Assembly: GCA_046565865.1 (NCBI GenBank)
Contig: JBKHXU010000016.1
Span: 1 to 9,613 of the forward strand
Length of the DNA: 9,613 bases
Direction: 5' to 3'
Source of the DNA: JBKHXU01 sp046565865
Lineage (GTDB): Bacteria; Pseudomonadota; Gammaproteobacteria; Acidiferrobacterales; Sulfurifustaceae
In this document: piece by piece, positions 1 through 6,225 of the stretch
Position numbering within the stretch: position 1 is the first letter of the stretch
Layout of the letters: every line of letters starts with the position of its first letter
Made by a program: the position numbers and the translations under genes
Notes under the pieces: model-generated
Seen by the model: only the letters and a program-made list of their open reading frames with translations
The model's database searches: none
What the model was told of the DNA's origin: nothing

Positions 1-209
1 GCGTTCCACAATCGGCCGATACCGTCGCGATATTCGCCTGTTTTGTGCGCGGCCTCGTGCGCCAGATCGTAACGGCCGCTTCCGGCGTGCGTGTCGAAGT
101 AAACGTACGGCGACTCCTTGCGTGCGAGCGCTTGCAGCAGCAGCGTGACTACGATGTGCTTGAACACGTCGGCAAAATTGCCAGCGTGATAGAGGTGGCG
201 GTAGTTCAT
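1..209 (-). CDS. rlmJ: 23S rRNA (adenine(2030)-N6)-methyltransferase RlmJ, N-terminal part
   Basis: Only the first 69 codons lie in the window; the gene continues past base 1. The protein opens MNYRHLYHAGNFADVFKH and then has YFDTHAGSGRYDL (about residues 37-49) and KTGEYRDGIGRLW. These match the conserved N-terminus of the RlmJ (YhiR, formerly DUF519) family. RlmJ is a cytoplasmic SAM-dependent enzyme that methylates A2030 of 23S rRNA during ribosome assembly. The DTHAGSGRY segment is the SAM-binding loop of motif I. The ATG at 209-207 is chosen because family members start a few residues before the RH..HAGN motif. No strong Shine-Dalgarno sequence is visible; only a weak GGCGGG lies just upstream. 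It sits 22 bases behind the hemB stop codon on the same strand, so co-transcription or coupling with hemB is likely. Identity is confident; whether the rest is intact cannot be seen. Confidence 0.93.
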   Translation of the reverse strand, partial: MNYRHLYHAGNFADVFKHIVVTLLLQALARKESPYVYFDTHAGSGRYDLAHEAAHKTGEYRDGIGRLWN

Positions 210-231
210 GCGCCCGCCGCGAAGGAAGTTG

Positions 232-1245
232 TCAGCGTTCGCCCTTGAGCCAGCCGGCGACGCGGTGCGCGAAGTAGGTGAGGATCGCGTCGGCGCCGGC
301 GCGCTTGATGCAGAGCAACGACTCCATGACCACCGCGCGCTCGTCGAGCCAGCCGTTTTTGGCCGCGGCCATCAACATCGCGTACTCGCCGCTCACTTGA
401 TACACGAACGTCGGTGCGCCGAAGGTCTGCTTCACGCGCTGCACGATGTCGAGATACGGCATGCCGGGTTTGACCATCACCATGTCGGCGCCCTCGTCGA
501 GATCGAGCGCGACCTCGCGCAACGCCTCGTCGGTGTTGGCCGGGTCCATTTGGTAGCTGTACTTGTTGCCACCGCCCAGGCTCGCCGCCGAACCGACCGC
601 GTCGCGGAAGGGTCCGTAGAAACTCGACGCATACTTGGCGCTGTAAGCGAGTATGCGCGTATGCCGATGCCCCGCTTCTTCCAGCGCGTCGCGGATCGCG
701 CCGATGCGCCCGTCCATCATGTCCGACGGCGCGACGATGTCGGCGCCGGCCGCGGCATGCGACAGCGCCTGCTTCACCAACACCGCCACGGTCTCGTCGT
801 TGACGACATAGCCGTTGGCGTCGATCAGCCCGTCTTGCCCGTGCGAGGTGAACGGATCGAGCGCGACATCCGTGATGACGCCGAGCTCGGGCAAATGTTT
901 TTTCAGTTCGCGCACCGCGCGCTGCGCCAAGCCCTCGGGGTTGTACGCCTCTTCCGCTTTGTTCGATTTCTTTTCGTTCGGCGTCACCGGGAACAACGCC
1001 AGCGCCGGCACGCCGAGCGCCTGCAACGATTCGGCGTACGCCAGCAGTTTATCGAGCGTCATGCGCTCGATGCCGGGCATCGAGGCAACGGGCTCGGTGC
1101 GGCCGCGGCCCTCGATGACGAACACGGGTTGGATCAGATCGTCCGCCGTGAGCCGCGTCTCGCGCATCAAGCGCCGCGAAAAATCGTCGCGTCGCATGCG
1201 GCGCAGGCGGGTGCGGGGGAAACGACCGGGGAATCGGCTAGTCAT
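232..1245 (-). CDS. hemB: porphobilinogen synthase (delta-aminolevulinic acid dehydratase)
   Basis: HemB condenses two 5-aminolevulinate molecules to porphobilinogen, the second committed step of tetrapyrrole (heme) synthesis, in the cytoplasm. The 337-residue protein has normal family length and aligns along its whole span with the Pseudomonas-type enzyme. The two Schiff-base lysines are visible: K204 in YSAKYASSF and K259 in MVMVKPGMPYLD. The active-site stretch DVALDPFTSHGQDG (126-139) lacks the three cysteines that bind zinc in animal and yeast enzymes, so this is the Mg-dependent, zinc-independent class. YQVSGEYAM (282-290) near the C-terminus is also conserved. The ATG at 1245 is supported because the N-terminal arm (TRLRRMRRDDFSRRL) matches the oligomerisation arm of known enzymes. 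No clear ribosome binding site precedes it. The gene lies 35 bases behind the cell-wall hydrolase gene and 22 before rlmJ, as if within one operon. Confidence 0.97.
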   Translation of the reverse strand: MTSRFPGRFPRTRLRRMRRDDFSRRLMRETRLTADDLIQPVFVIEGRGRTEPVASMPGIERMTLDKLLAYAESLQALGVPALALFPVTPNEKKSNKAEEAYNPEGLAQRAVRELKKHLPELGVITDVALDPFTSHGQDGLIDANGYVVNDETVAVLVKQALSHAAAGADIVAPSDMMDGRIGAIRDALEEAGHRHTRILAYSAKYASSFYGPFRDAVGSAASLGGGNKYSYQMDPANTDEALREVALDLDEGADMVMVKPGMPYLDIVQRVKQTFGAPTFVYQVSGEYAMLMAAAKNGWLDERAVVMESLLCIKRAGADAILTYFAHRVAGWLKGER

Positions 1246-1280
1246 GGGCGCTCAAAGTGTAGCGCATTCCGATCGCGGGA

Positions 1281-1862
1281 CTAGCGATAGAAGCGATGAT
1301 TCCCGATCTGCGCCACCGGGGTGCGGCCCACCGACCAGCTTGGCGTGACGTAGTCGGCATGAAAGTGCAGCACGCCCGCCAACTTCGGTTCGTGGCGCCG
1401 GTGGTAAACATCCGCGGCGATGCGCCGCGCCTGCTCCCATTCCTCGCCCTTCGGTTCCGAGCGGTTCGCCTGTTCGGTCCACGAGAACGCCGCCACCATG
1501 CGCTTGCGCAGCGGATCCCAGTTGGCCTGGTACACCACGTCGCACACGGTATCGGGATAGTGGCGCGAGGCGACACGGTTCATCGTTACCTCGGCCACGG
1601 CGTATTGTCCGGCCTTGGGCTCACCGCGCGCCTCGAAGTAAACGTTGAGCGCGAGACAAGTGAGTTGCTGGCGCTCGCTTCGGTCCGCTTGCAGCGAATA
1701 CCAGAGCGCGCCGGCGACGCCGATGGTGACGCCGGCGAGCAGCGCCATCACCCACGGCGCTTTGTTCAGCGTGAGCCACCAAAATTTGAAATCGATCCAA
1801 CGTCCCCGGAGATACGCGGAGGTGCGGACGGAGTAACGGCGATGACGCGGGCGACGGAACAT
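1281..1862 (-). CDS. membrane-anchored cell wall hydrolase, SleB/CwlJ family
   Basis: A 193-residue protein with a basic N-terminus, one predicted membrane helix (about 37-57, PWVMALLAGVTIGVAGALWY) and a C-terminal SleB/CwlJ-type hydrolase domain (about 66-193). Conserved landmarks are LALNVYFEARGE (70-81), where E77 is the likely catalytic glutamate, then AVAEVTMNRVAS, PDTVCDVVYQ and GVLHFHADYVTPSW. Enzymes of this family (Hydrolase_2) cleave peptidoglycan glycan strands. They were first described in spore germination but are common in proteobacteria without spores. The topology suggests an inner-membrane anchor with the enzyme domain in the periplasm, acting in murein turnover. The start at 1862 gives the basic-then-hydrophobic anchor expected. 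It follows the DUF169 gene by 5 bases and precedes hemB by 35, so it is probably co-transcribed with both. Substrate and physiological role are not determinable here. Confidence 0.85.
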   Translation of the reverse strand: MFRRPRHRRYSVRTSAYLRGRWIDFKFWWLTLNKAPWVMALLAGVTIGVAGALWYSLQADRSERQQLTCLALNVYFEARGEPKAGQYAVAEVTMNRVASRHYPDTVCDVVYQANWDPLRKRMVAAFSWTEQANRSEPKGEEWEQARRIAADVYHRRHEPKLAGVLHFHADYVTPSWSVGRTPVAQIGNHRFYR

Positions 1863-1867
1863 GACGG

Positions 1868-2584
1868 CTAAAACCGGGCGGCGTCCTCGGCCGCATAGCG
1901 CGCGACCGTGGCGTCGATCGCGCGCGTGGTCTTGAGTTTCTGCACCGCCTCGGCCAGACGCGCACCGGGGATGGCGCAGGTCATTTCGGTATTGGGCATG
2001 CCGGTGCGCACGCGGCTCAACATGCAGCCGACGCTGACCGCGATCTCACCCTGCTCTTTCGCCATCGGCACGATGTGGCATTGCGGCTTGCCTTCGAAGC
2101 GCACGCCGGGAAACGCGTCGCTCAGCGTCATCGCCTGCTTGGCGTTCAGCCGCAGAAACACCACGTCCGGGTCGCTTTGTGTGTCGGCCAGCGGGCCGTA
2201 AGTAATATATTGATAGCGCTGCTTCACGACGGGGATTTGGGGGAACACCTCCGGCGCCACCCAACCGGCACCCACGAGCGCCGCGACGTCGGCCTTGTCG
2301 CCCACATCTTGCAGCCGCTTGAAGCCGTGTGTGACGCTACCGACGCTACAATTCGCGTGATCCTCGGCGACGGTGCTGAACGTCGCCGTCGCCGCCTTCA
2401 TCCAAAATACACAACCGGCCGGCACGCGGCCGGTGCGCCCATCGCCCGTCGGCGCCGGCATCGGCTCGGTGAACGCCGGCACGTCGCGCGGCGGCGTCTG
2501 CGTGAACGCGATCGCGAGCGGCGCATGCTGCAGGCCAAGCGCCTCAACCAATTCCGCCGCGAGCTTGCGATAATCTTGCTGCAT
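1868..2584 (-). CDS. DUF169 family protein
   Basis: A 238-residue protein without signal peptide or membrane segment, recognised as DUF169 (COG2043). The basis is its overall pattern: an N-terminal LVEALGLQHAPLAIAF, a central RVPAGCVFWMKA, then DHANCSVGSVTHGF, and a C-terminal AVSVGCMLSRVRTGM followed by EMTCAIPG. The function of the family is unknown. Five cysteines (C58, C79, C169, C187, C203) lie in these conserved blocks, which could mean a metal, Fe-S or thiol role; that is inference. The ATG at 2584 has a purine-rich GGGCGG stretch a few bases upstream and is the first codon of a typical family N-terminus. Its stop lies 5 bases before the SleB-like gene, so it likely leads a DUF169-hydrolase-hemB-rlmJ operon. 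The methyltransferase gene lies 110 bases upstream on the same strand and may or may not share the transcript. Confidence 0.82.
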   Translation of the reverse strand: MQQDYRKLAAELVEALGLQHAPLAIAFTQTPPRDVPAFTEPMPAPTGDGRTGRVPAGCVFWMKAATATFSTVAEDHANCSVGSVTHGFKRLQDVGDKADVAALVGAGWVAPEVFPQIPVVKQRYQYITYGPLADTQSDPDVVFLRLNAKQAMTLSDAFPGVRFEGKPQCHIVPMAKEQGEIAVSVGCMLSRVRTGMPNTEMTCAIPGARLAEAVQKLKTTRAIDATVARYAAEDAARF

Positions 2585-2694
2585 GAATCCCGCCCTGCCC
2601 TCTAATCGTGGGCCGGCTACTCTACCACTGCGCCCGGCGAATCACGAAGACGGAACGGAACGCGCGCCCCTTGGCTGCGGTATCCGCGGCATTT

Positions 2695-3549
2695 TCAGGG
2701 TTTAGCCGCGGTAACGATATGCGCCGACGCGGCAAAGGCGACCGCGCCATTCGCCGTTACGAACGGTCGCAACACCCGTTCGGCCTCCCGCAACAGGAGC
2801 TCGAACTGCCGATCGTCGATCATATCGGCGAGCGTCCAACCCTTGATGTCGGTATAGACCCACGACCTGATGGAGTCGAAGCGCGCCGTTCCTTCCTGCG
2901 TCGCGATCTGAGCGTCCCCGATACCCGCATCGACAAACAGCGAGCGGAGCACTTTCGTATCGCCCAGCACGAACGGTGCCCGCAACGCATCGGCCAACCT
3001 ATCGCCGAACAGTTCCTGCAATAGTTTCACCATGGCGGCGTAGCCCGGCGACTTATCGACGGCGTTCCACACCGCGACCGCCAGACGCCCGCCCGGCCGC
3101 AGCACGCGATACATCTCCGCGAGCGCGGCGCGTCGATCGACGAAAAACATGAGGCCGAACTGGCTCACCACCGCATCGAAGCTATCGTTGTCGAACGGCA
3201 CCGCCTCGGCCCGGCCCTGACGCCAAGTAATGTCGGGCGCCTTACGCTTTGCCACCGCGAGCATCCCGGGATTGATATCAAAGCCCGTCACCGATCCCAA
3301 CGTCCCGACGCGTCGCGCGAGGGTGCGGGCGAGCACGCCGGTACCGCAGGCGACGTCGAGCACCTTGTGACCAGCGCGGATTCGCGCCGCATCGGCGACG
3401 CGCGGCGCCCACTCGGCAAACAACGCCGGCACAAAAAAATCCTCGTAGACCTCGGCCGCGCGGGCGCTGATCTGGCCTCGCTCGCCGTCGGCTGCGGCCT
3501 TTGGAGTTTGCGTTGCTGCATTCTCGGACTGTGGTATGCCTCGGTTCAT
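2695..3549 (-). CDS. class I SAM-dependent methyltransferase
   Basis: A 284-residue soluble protein with the Methyltransf_11/UbiE-like Rossmann fold. Motif I is VLDVACGTG (63-71), the acidic end of strand 2 is D91 in GFDINPGML, FDAVVSQFGLMFF (124-136) is the motif after strand 4, and YRVLRPGGRLAVAVWN (147-162) is the post-motif III stretch. It would transfer a methyl group from S-adenosylmethionine to a small molecule, but nothing in the sequence reveals the substrate. It is not a clear UbiE/MenG orthologue, because the C-terminal third diverges. The ATG at 3549 is well supported by AGGAG (3560-3556), 6 bases upstream. It diverges from an AraC-family regulator across 100 bases, which makes it the likely regulatory target of that protein. 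A relic resembling the C-terminal half of another methyltransferase lies on the far side of the regulator. Confidence 0.88.
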   Translation of the reverse strand: MNRGIPQSENAATQTPKAAADGERGQISARAAEVYEDFFVPALFAEWAPRVADAARIRAGHKVLDVACGTGVLARTLARRVGTLGSVTGFDINPGMLAVAKRKAPDITWRQGRAEAVPFDNDSFDAVVSQFGLMFFVDRRAALAEMYRVLRPGGRLAVAVWNAVDKSPGYAAMVKLLQELFGDRLADALRAPFVLGDTKVLRSLFVDAGIGDAQIATQEGTARFDSIRSWVYTDIKGWTLADMIDDRQFELLLREAERVLRPFVTANGAVAFAASAHIVTAAKP

Positions 3550-3555
3550 CGATTT

Positions 3556-3560
3556 CTCCT
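3556..3560 (-). promoter_or_regulatory. Shine-Dalgarno of the methyltransferase gene
   Basis: AGGAG on the minus strand lies 6 bases before the ATG at 3549. It is one of the clearest ribosome binding sites in the window and fixes that start. Confidence 0.8.
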
Positions 3561-3571
3561 AATGCTTGGTC

Positions 3572-3620
3572 CACGCAGCTGATGCCTTCCGGGTGCGCCG
3601 CACACCAGCACGCGGCAGAT
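3572..3620. promoter_or_regulatory. candidate operator: imperfect direct repeat between divergent genes
   Basis: CACGCAGCTGAT (3572-3583) and CACGCGGCAGAT (3609-3620) agree at 10 of 12 positions in the same orientation, with starts 37 bases apart. Both lie in the 100-base gap between the methyltransferase gene and the divergent AraC-family regulator. AraC-family proteins bind as two helix-turn-helix units, often to direct repeats beside their own gene, so these are reasonable half-site candidates. The gap also holds the near-palindrome GTGCG-C-CGCAC (3593-3603). No binding data can be inferred; this is a pattern-based proposal. Confidence 0.35.
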
Positions 3621-3649
3621 CAATACGGCAACGAGTGTAGAATGGCCGC

Positions 3650-4747
3650 ATGGCCAGGGACCATGACTCGGCGTCGGGATCGCTTGCTCCGGCGTCCGCC
3701 GGACACACGCCTGTGGCAACGGCATTGGCGTGCGCGGCCGATTCCGCGAGCGCGATCGATCCGCTGGCGGATGTGCTGCGCCGGGTAAAGCTGAGCGGGG
3801 CGCTGTTTTTTCTGATTGATGCCGGCGCGCCGTGGCGCGTCGACGTTCCCCAAGGGGACTCGTTCGCCTCCGTTATTCTGCCGGGGGCGCAGCACGTCAT
3901 CTCCTATCACATCGTCACGCGCGGCTCGTGCTGGGGCGGGTTGAACGGCGAAGCGCCGATCGGGCTGGAGACTGGCGACATCATCGTGATTCCGCACGGC
4001 GATGCGTACGCAATGGCGATTACGCCGAACGACCCGGCGCAGATGGATCCCGCCACGGTGCTCGGATTTTTCCGCAGCATGGCAGCCGGCGAACTGCCGT
4101 TCACGATCGAAGAAGGAGGCGGCGGCCCCGGGCGACTGAACCTGGTGTGCGGTTTCCTCGGCTGCGACGTGCGGCCGTTCAACCCGTTGCTTGCGACGCT
4201 ACCGCGCCTGCTGCACGTGCCGCGCCCGCCGCATTCCGACACCGACATGCTCGGCAAACTTATCGAACTCACGCTGGCGGAGTCGCGCCGGCCGCGCGCC
4301 GGATCCGAGGCCATCCGTGTGCGTCTGAGCGAACTGCTATTCGTCGAGGTGGTGCGCCGGTATATCGACGCGTTGCCCGCCGGACAAAATGGTTGGCTCG
4401 CCGGCCTGCGCGACCCCCTGGTCGGGCGCGCGCTGGCGCGCTTGCACGAGCGGCTGGCGCATCCCTGGACGCTCGAGGAATTAGCGGCAACGGTCGGCGC
4501 ATCGCGTTCAACGCTGGCGGAGCGCTTCACGCAGTTCGTCGGCCAACCACCGATGCAGTACCTGACCCAGTGGCGCATGCAAGTGGCGGCGCGCTTGCTC
4601 GCCGACGGCACGATGAAGGTATCGGCCATTGCGTGCGAGGTGGGCTACGCCTCCGAAGCCGCGTTCAGCCGCGCGTTCGCCAAAGCCGCTGGTAGCTCGC
4701 CCGCCAACTGGCGGCGTGCGCTGTTGGCCGGACGCCCGTCACCGTAA
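3650..4747 (+). CDS. AraC family transcriptional regulator with N-terminal cupin domain
   Basis: A 365-residue DNA-binding regulator. Residues about 37-210 resemble the cupin-type sensor domain of AraC-like proteins (AraC_binding/Cupin_6), with the beta-barrel landmarks YHIVTRGSCW (86-95), LETGDIIVIPHGDAYAM (106-122) and LVCGFLGCDV (165-174). Residues about 265-360 form the paired helix-turn-helix AraC domain: LEELAATVGASRSTLAERF (275-293) and the second helix pair around VSAIACEVGYASEAAFSRAF (324-343), ending in SPANWRR. The cupin half probably senses a small ligand; none is identifiable. The start is forced: an in-frame TAG at 3638-3640 excludes earlier codons. The first 35 residues are Ala/Ser-rich and low in complexity, so a start downstream is conceivable. 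No good Shine-Dalgarno sequence is visible. Its divergent placement suggests control of the methyltransferase gene and of itself. Confidence 0.88.
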   Translation: MARDHDSASGSLAPASAGHTPVATALACAADSASAIDPLADVLRRVKLSGALFFLIDAGAPWRVDVPQGDSFASVILPGAQHVISYHIVTRGSCWGGLNGEAPIGLETGDIIVIPHGDAYAMAITPNDPAQMDPATVLGFFRSMAAGELPFTIEEGGGGPGRLNLVCGFLGCDVRPFNPLLATLPRLLHVPRPPHSDTDMLGKLIELTLAESRRPRAGSEAIRVRLSELLFVEVVRRYIDALPAGQNGWLAGLRDPLVGRALARLHERLAHPWTLEELAATVGASRSTLAERFTQFVGQPPMQYLTQWRMQVAARLLADGTMKVSAIACEVGYASEAAFSRAFAKAAGSSPANWRRALLAGRPSP

Positions 4748-4896
4748 GTCCGGCATCGGAAATGGCGTCGAGGTATCCGTTCTGCGGCGTGGCGTAGCAG
4801 GTGGCGCCTTCCAGCAATGCCTTATCTGGAACGACGTCGGCGATCTCGAGCCGCCCGCCGGGTTTGACGAACCCGTCGCCTTCGACCGCGGCATAC
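4742..4896 (-). pseudogene. relic: C-terminal part of a SAM-dependent methyltransferase
   Basis: Reading the minus strand from about 4896 to 4742 gives an open frame with clear family character: FVKPGGRLEIADVV, then PDKALLEGATCYATPQ, then NGYLDAISDAGLTVTGV. This is the pattern after strand 4 of UbiE/ArsM-like methyltransferases (KPGGRL.I.DVV, a Cys-containing turn, then a Y..a...AGf segment). The frame is closed upstream by TAG (4898-4896) and has no start codon or room for motif I, because the sigma-factor gene begins at 4954. Downstream it runs into the 3' end of the AraC gene on the other strand, where family resemblance fades. I read it as a degraded, truncated gene copy left by deletion or rearrangement. 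It is not the C-terminus of the nearby intact methyltransferase (2695-3549), whose sequence differs. Resemblance is judged by eye only. Confidence 0.55.
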
Positions 4897-4911
4897 TAGG
4901 ATGCATATAAC
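4882..4911 (+). promoter_or_regulatory. candidate sigma-70 promoter of the ECF sigma gene
   Basis: TCGACC (4882-4887, 4 of 6 to TTGACA) and TATAAC (4906-4911, 5 of 6 to TATAAT) are separated by 18 bases, in the only AT-richer patch between the AraC and sigma genes. The -10 element touches the left arm of the hairpin at 4911-4933. The predicted leader is about 35 bases. Confidence 0.35.
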
Positions 4912-4933
4912 GGCGAGACGTTTCCCCTCGCCG
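4911..4933 (+). promoter_or_regulatory. inverted repeat in the leader of the ECF sigma gene
   Basis: CGGCGAG (4911-4917) and CTCGCCG (4927-4933) are perfectly complementary around a 9-base spacer. No T-run follows, so it is not a typical terminator. Its position, between a possible -10 element and the ribosome binding site at 4943, would suit an operator or a leader hairpin. It may also be chance in GC-rich DNA. Confidence 0.35.
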
Positions 4934-4953
4934 GGCGAAATTGGAGCAAGCGA

Positions 4954-5457
4954 TTGACGCACGGCGGCGAGTTCGAGGCGTTGTTGACGGCGCAAATCCC
5001 GCGCCTACGCCGCTACGCGCGCGTACTGGCGCGCACGGCGGCGCGCGCCGACGATCTGGTGCAGGACACGCTCGAGCGCGCCTGGGCCAAGCGTCATCTG
5101 TGGCAAACCGGCAGCGACTTGCGTGCCTGGGCATTCAGCATCATGCACAACGTCCACGCGAATCAGGCGCGGCGGCGCGAACCCGAGTCGGCCGGGCAGG
5201 AGATCGAGCTTTCCAGCGCGGCCACCCACGAGCACGGGCTCGCGCTGCGCGACATGCAGCGCGCGCTGGCGGCACTGCCGGTCGAGCAGCGTGAGGTGTT
5301 GATGCTGGTCGCCGTTGAGGAACTGCGCTACGACGAGGTAGCCGCCATCTTGAACGTGCCGCTCGGCACGGTGATGTCGCGCCTATCGCGGGCGCGCGAA
5401 CGGCTGCGGACGATGATGAACGGTGCAACGACGCCGGCATTGCAGAGAGTGAAATGA
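4954..5457 (+). CDS. ECF-type RNA polymerase sigma factor
   Basis: A 167-residue group IV (extracytoplasmic function) sigma factor with only the two core domains. Sigma-2 spans about 8-75, with DDLVQDTLERAWAK (33-46) and LRAWAFSIMHN (56-66) for core binding and -10 recognition. Sigma-4 spans about 100-153, with ALPVEQREVLML and the helix-turn-helix DEVAAILNVPLGTVMSRLSR (127-146) for the -35 element. It directs RNA polymerase to a stress or envelope regulon. The start codon is TTG (4954), supported by GGAG at 4943-4946, 7 bases upstream; no ATG or GTG gives the complete sigma-2 domain. The stop overlaps the start of the anti-sigma gene by ATGA, which points to translational coupling. The rare start may hold sigma synthesis low relative to its inhibitor. 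The regulon and the inducing signal are unknown. Confidence 0.9.
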   Translation: MTHGGEFEALLTAQIPRLRRYARVLARTAARADDLVQDTLERAWAKRHLWQTGSDLRAWAFSIMHNVHANQARRREPESAGQEIELSSAATHEHGLALRDMQRALAALPVEQREVLMLVAVEELRYDEVAAILNVPLGTVMSRLSRARERLRTMMNGATTPALQRVK

Positions 5458-6212
5458 ACGAAGGTGATATTGAAGATCGCGAGCTGCACGCCTATGTCGA
5501 CGGCGTGCTGGCGCCCGAGCGCCGGGCGGCGGTGGAGGCGTACCTCGCCGCCCATCCCGATGCGGCGCAACGGGTCAAGGACTATCGTGCACAGACGACG
5601 ATGTTGCGCGCCGCGCTCGATCCGGTGCTGAAGGAACCGGTCCCGGCCGGGCTCATCCTCCGTCCGCGCGCCACCGCCCGCGCGTGGCGGCGTCATGTCG
5701 GTGTCGCCGCGTCGTTGGTCGTGGCTGCGGCGCTCGGCTGGTTCGCGCGCGGACAGGTCTTGACGCCCGCGGATCTTCATACCGACCTCGCGCAGCGCGC
5801 GGTGCTGGCGCATCGCGTATATGCACCGGAGGTGTTGCATCCGGTCGAGGTCAGCGCGCGCCAGGAACAACACCTGGTGCAATGGTTGTCGAAGCGCTTG
5901 CGCACGCCCGTGCGCGCGCCGCGACTCGCGCACGCCGGCTTCCAGCTCGTCGGCGGCCGACTGCTGCCGGGCGCGGACGCGAATCCGGCGGCGCAATTCA
6001 TGTACGAAAACGCCGAAGGCCGGCGGCTGACGCTGTACGTCGCCGCGAATCGCGACGGACCGCACGAGACCGCGTTTCGCTACAACGAAGCCGACGGCGT
6101 GCATACCTTCTATTGGATCGAAGGCGCCCTCGGCTACGCGCTGACGGGCGACATCGAGCGCCCGCAGCTGTTGCACATCGCCGAGGCGGTATACCGCGAT
6201 CTCAATCGCTGA
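5454..6212 (+). CDS. single-pass membrane anti-sigma factor
   Basis: A 252-residue protein encoded directly behind the ECF sigma gene (4-base overlap). The N-terminal part (about 5-66: DRELHAYVDGVLAPERRA, LAAHPDAAQRVKDYRAQ, DPVLKEPVPAGL) is typical of proteobacterial anti-sigma domains that hold the sigma factor in the cytoplasm. A membrane helix (about 81-98, HVGVAASLVVAAALGWFA) follows, then a periplasmic domain of about 150 residues. The zinc-binding H..3..C..2..C motif of ZAS anti-sigma factors is absent, and there is no cysteine in the whole protein, so redox or zinc sensing through that motif is excluded. The periplasmic part is unlike RseA and has no recognisable ligand domain. Release of the sigma factor would presumably follow a periplasmic signal or proteolysis; this is inference from the family. 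The start at 5454 is the first codon in frame and begins the conserved domain. Confidence 0.85.
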   Translation: MNEGDIEDRELHAYVDGVLAPERRAAVEAYLAAHPDAAQRVKDYRAQTTMLRAALDPVLKEPVPAGLILRPRATARAWRRHVGVAASLVVAAALGWFARGQVLTPADLHTDLAQRAVLAHRVYAPEVLHPVEVSARQEQHLVQWLSKRLRTPVRAPRLAHAGFQLVGGRLLPGADANPAAQFMYENAEGRRLTLYVAANRDGPHETAFRYNEADGVHTFYWIEGALGYALTGDIERPQLLHIAEAVYRDLNR

Positions 6213-6225
6213 TACTCAACGGATC

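Noticed and set aside
208..1284. 358-codon open frame on the plus strand opposite hemB
   Set aside because: It is antisense to a full-length, well-conserved hemB; its His/Arg-rich composition is typical of reverse frames in GC-rich coding DNA.
2600..2645. tRNA-like string on the minus strand (AGTGGTAGAG, like a D-arm)
   Set aside because: No matching anticodon arm, T-arm (GGTTCGA) or acceptor complement follows; the resemblance stops after the D-arm-like bases.
2585..2694. Promoter for the DUF169 operon (TTCGTG and TAGAGT on the minus strand)
   Set aside because: The -35 match is only 3 of 6; I see no convincing promoter or terminator in this 110-base gap.
4828..4847. GGAAC followed by GTC/TCTC as an ECF-type autoregulated promoter of the sigma gene
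   Set aside because: The spacing to any -10-like element is wrong and the site lies within the methyltransferase remnant, over 100 bases from the start codon.
4739..5134. 131-codon minus-strand open frame covering the AraC-sigma gap
   Set aside because: It is a different reading frame from the methyltransferase-like remnant, overlaps the sigma gene and has no domain character.
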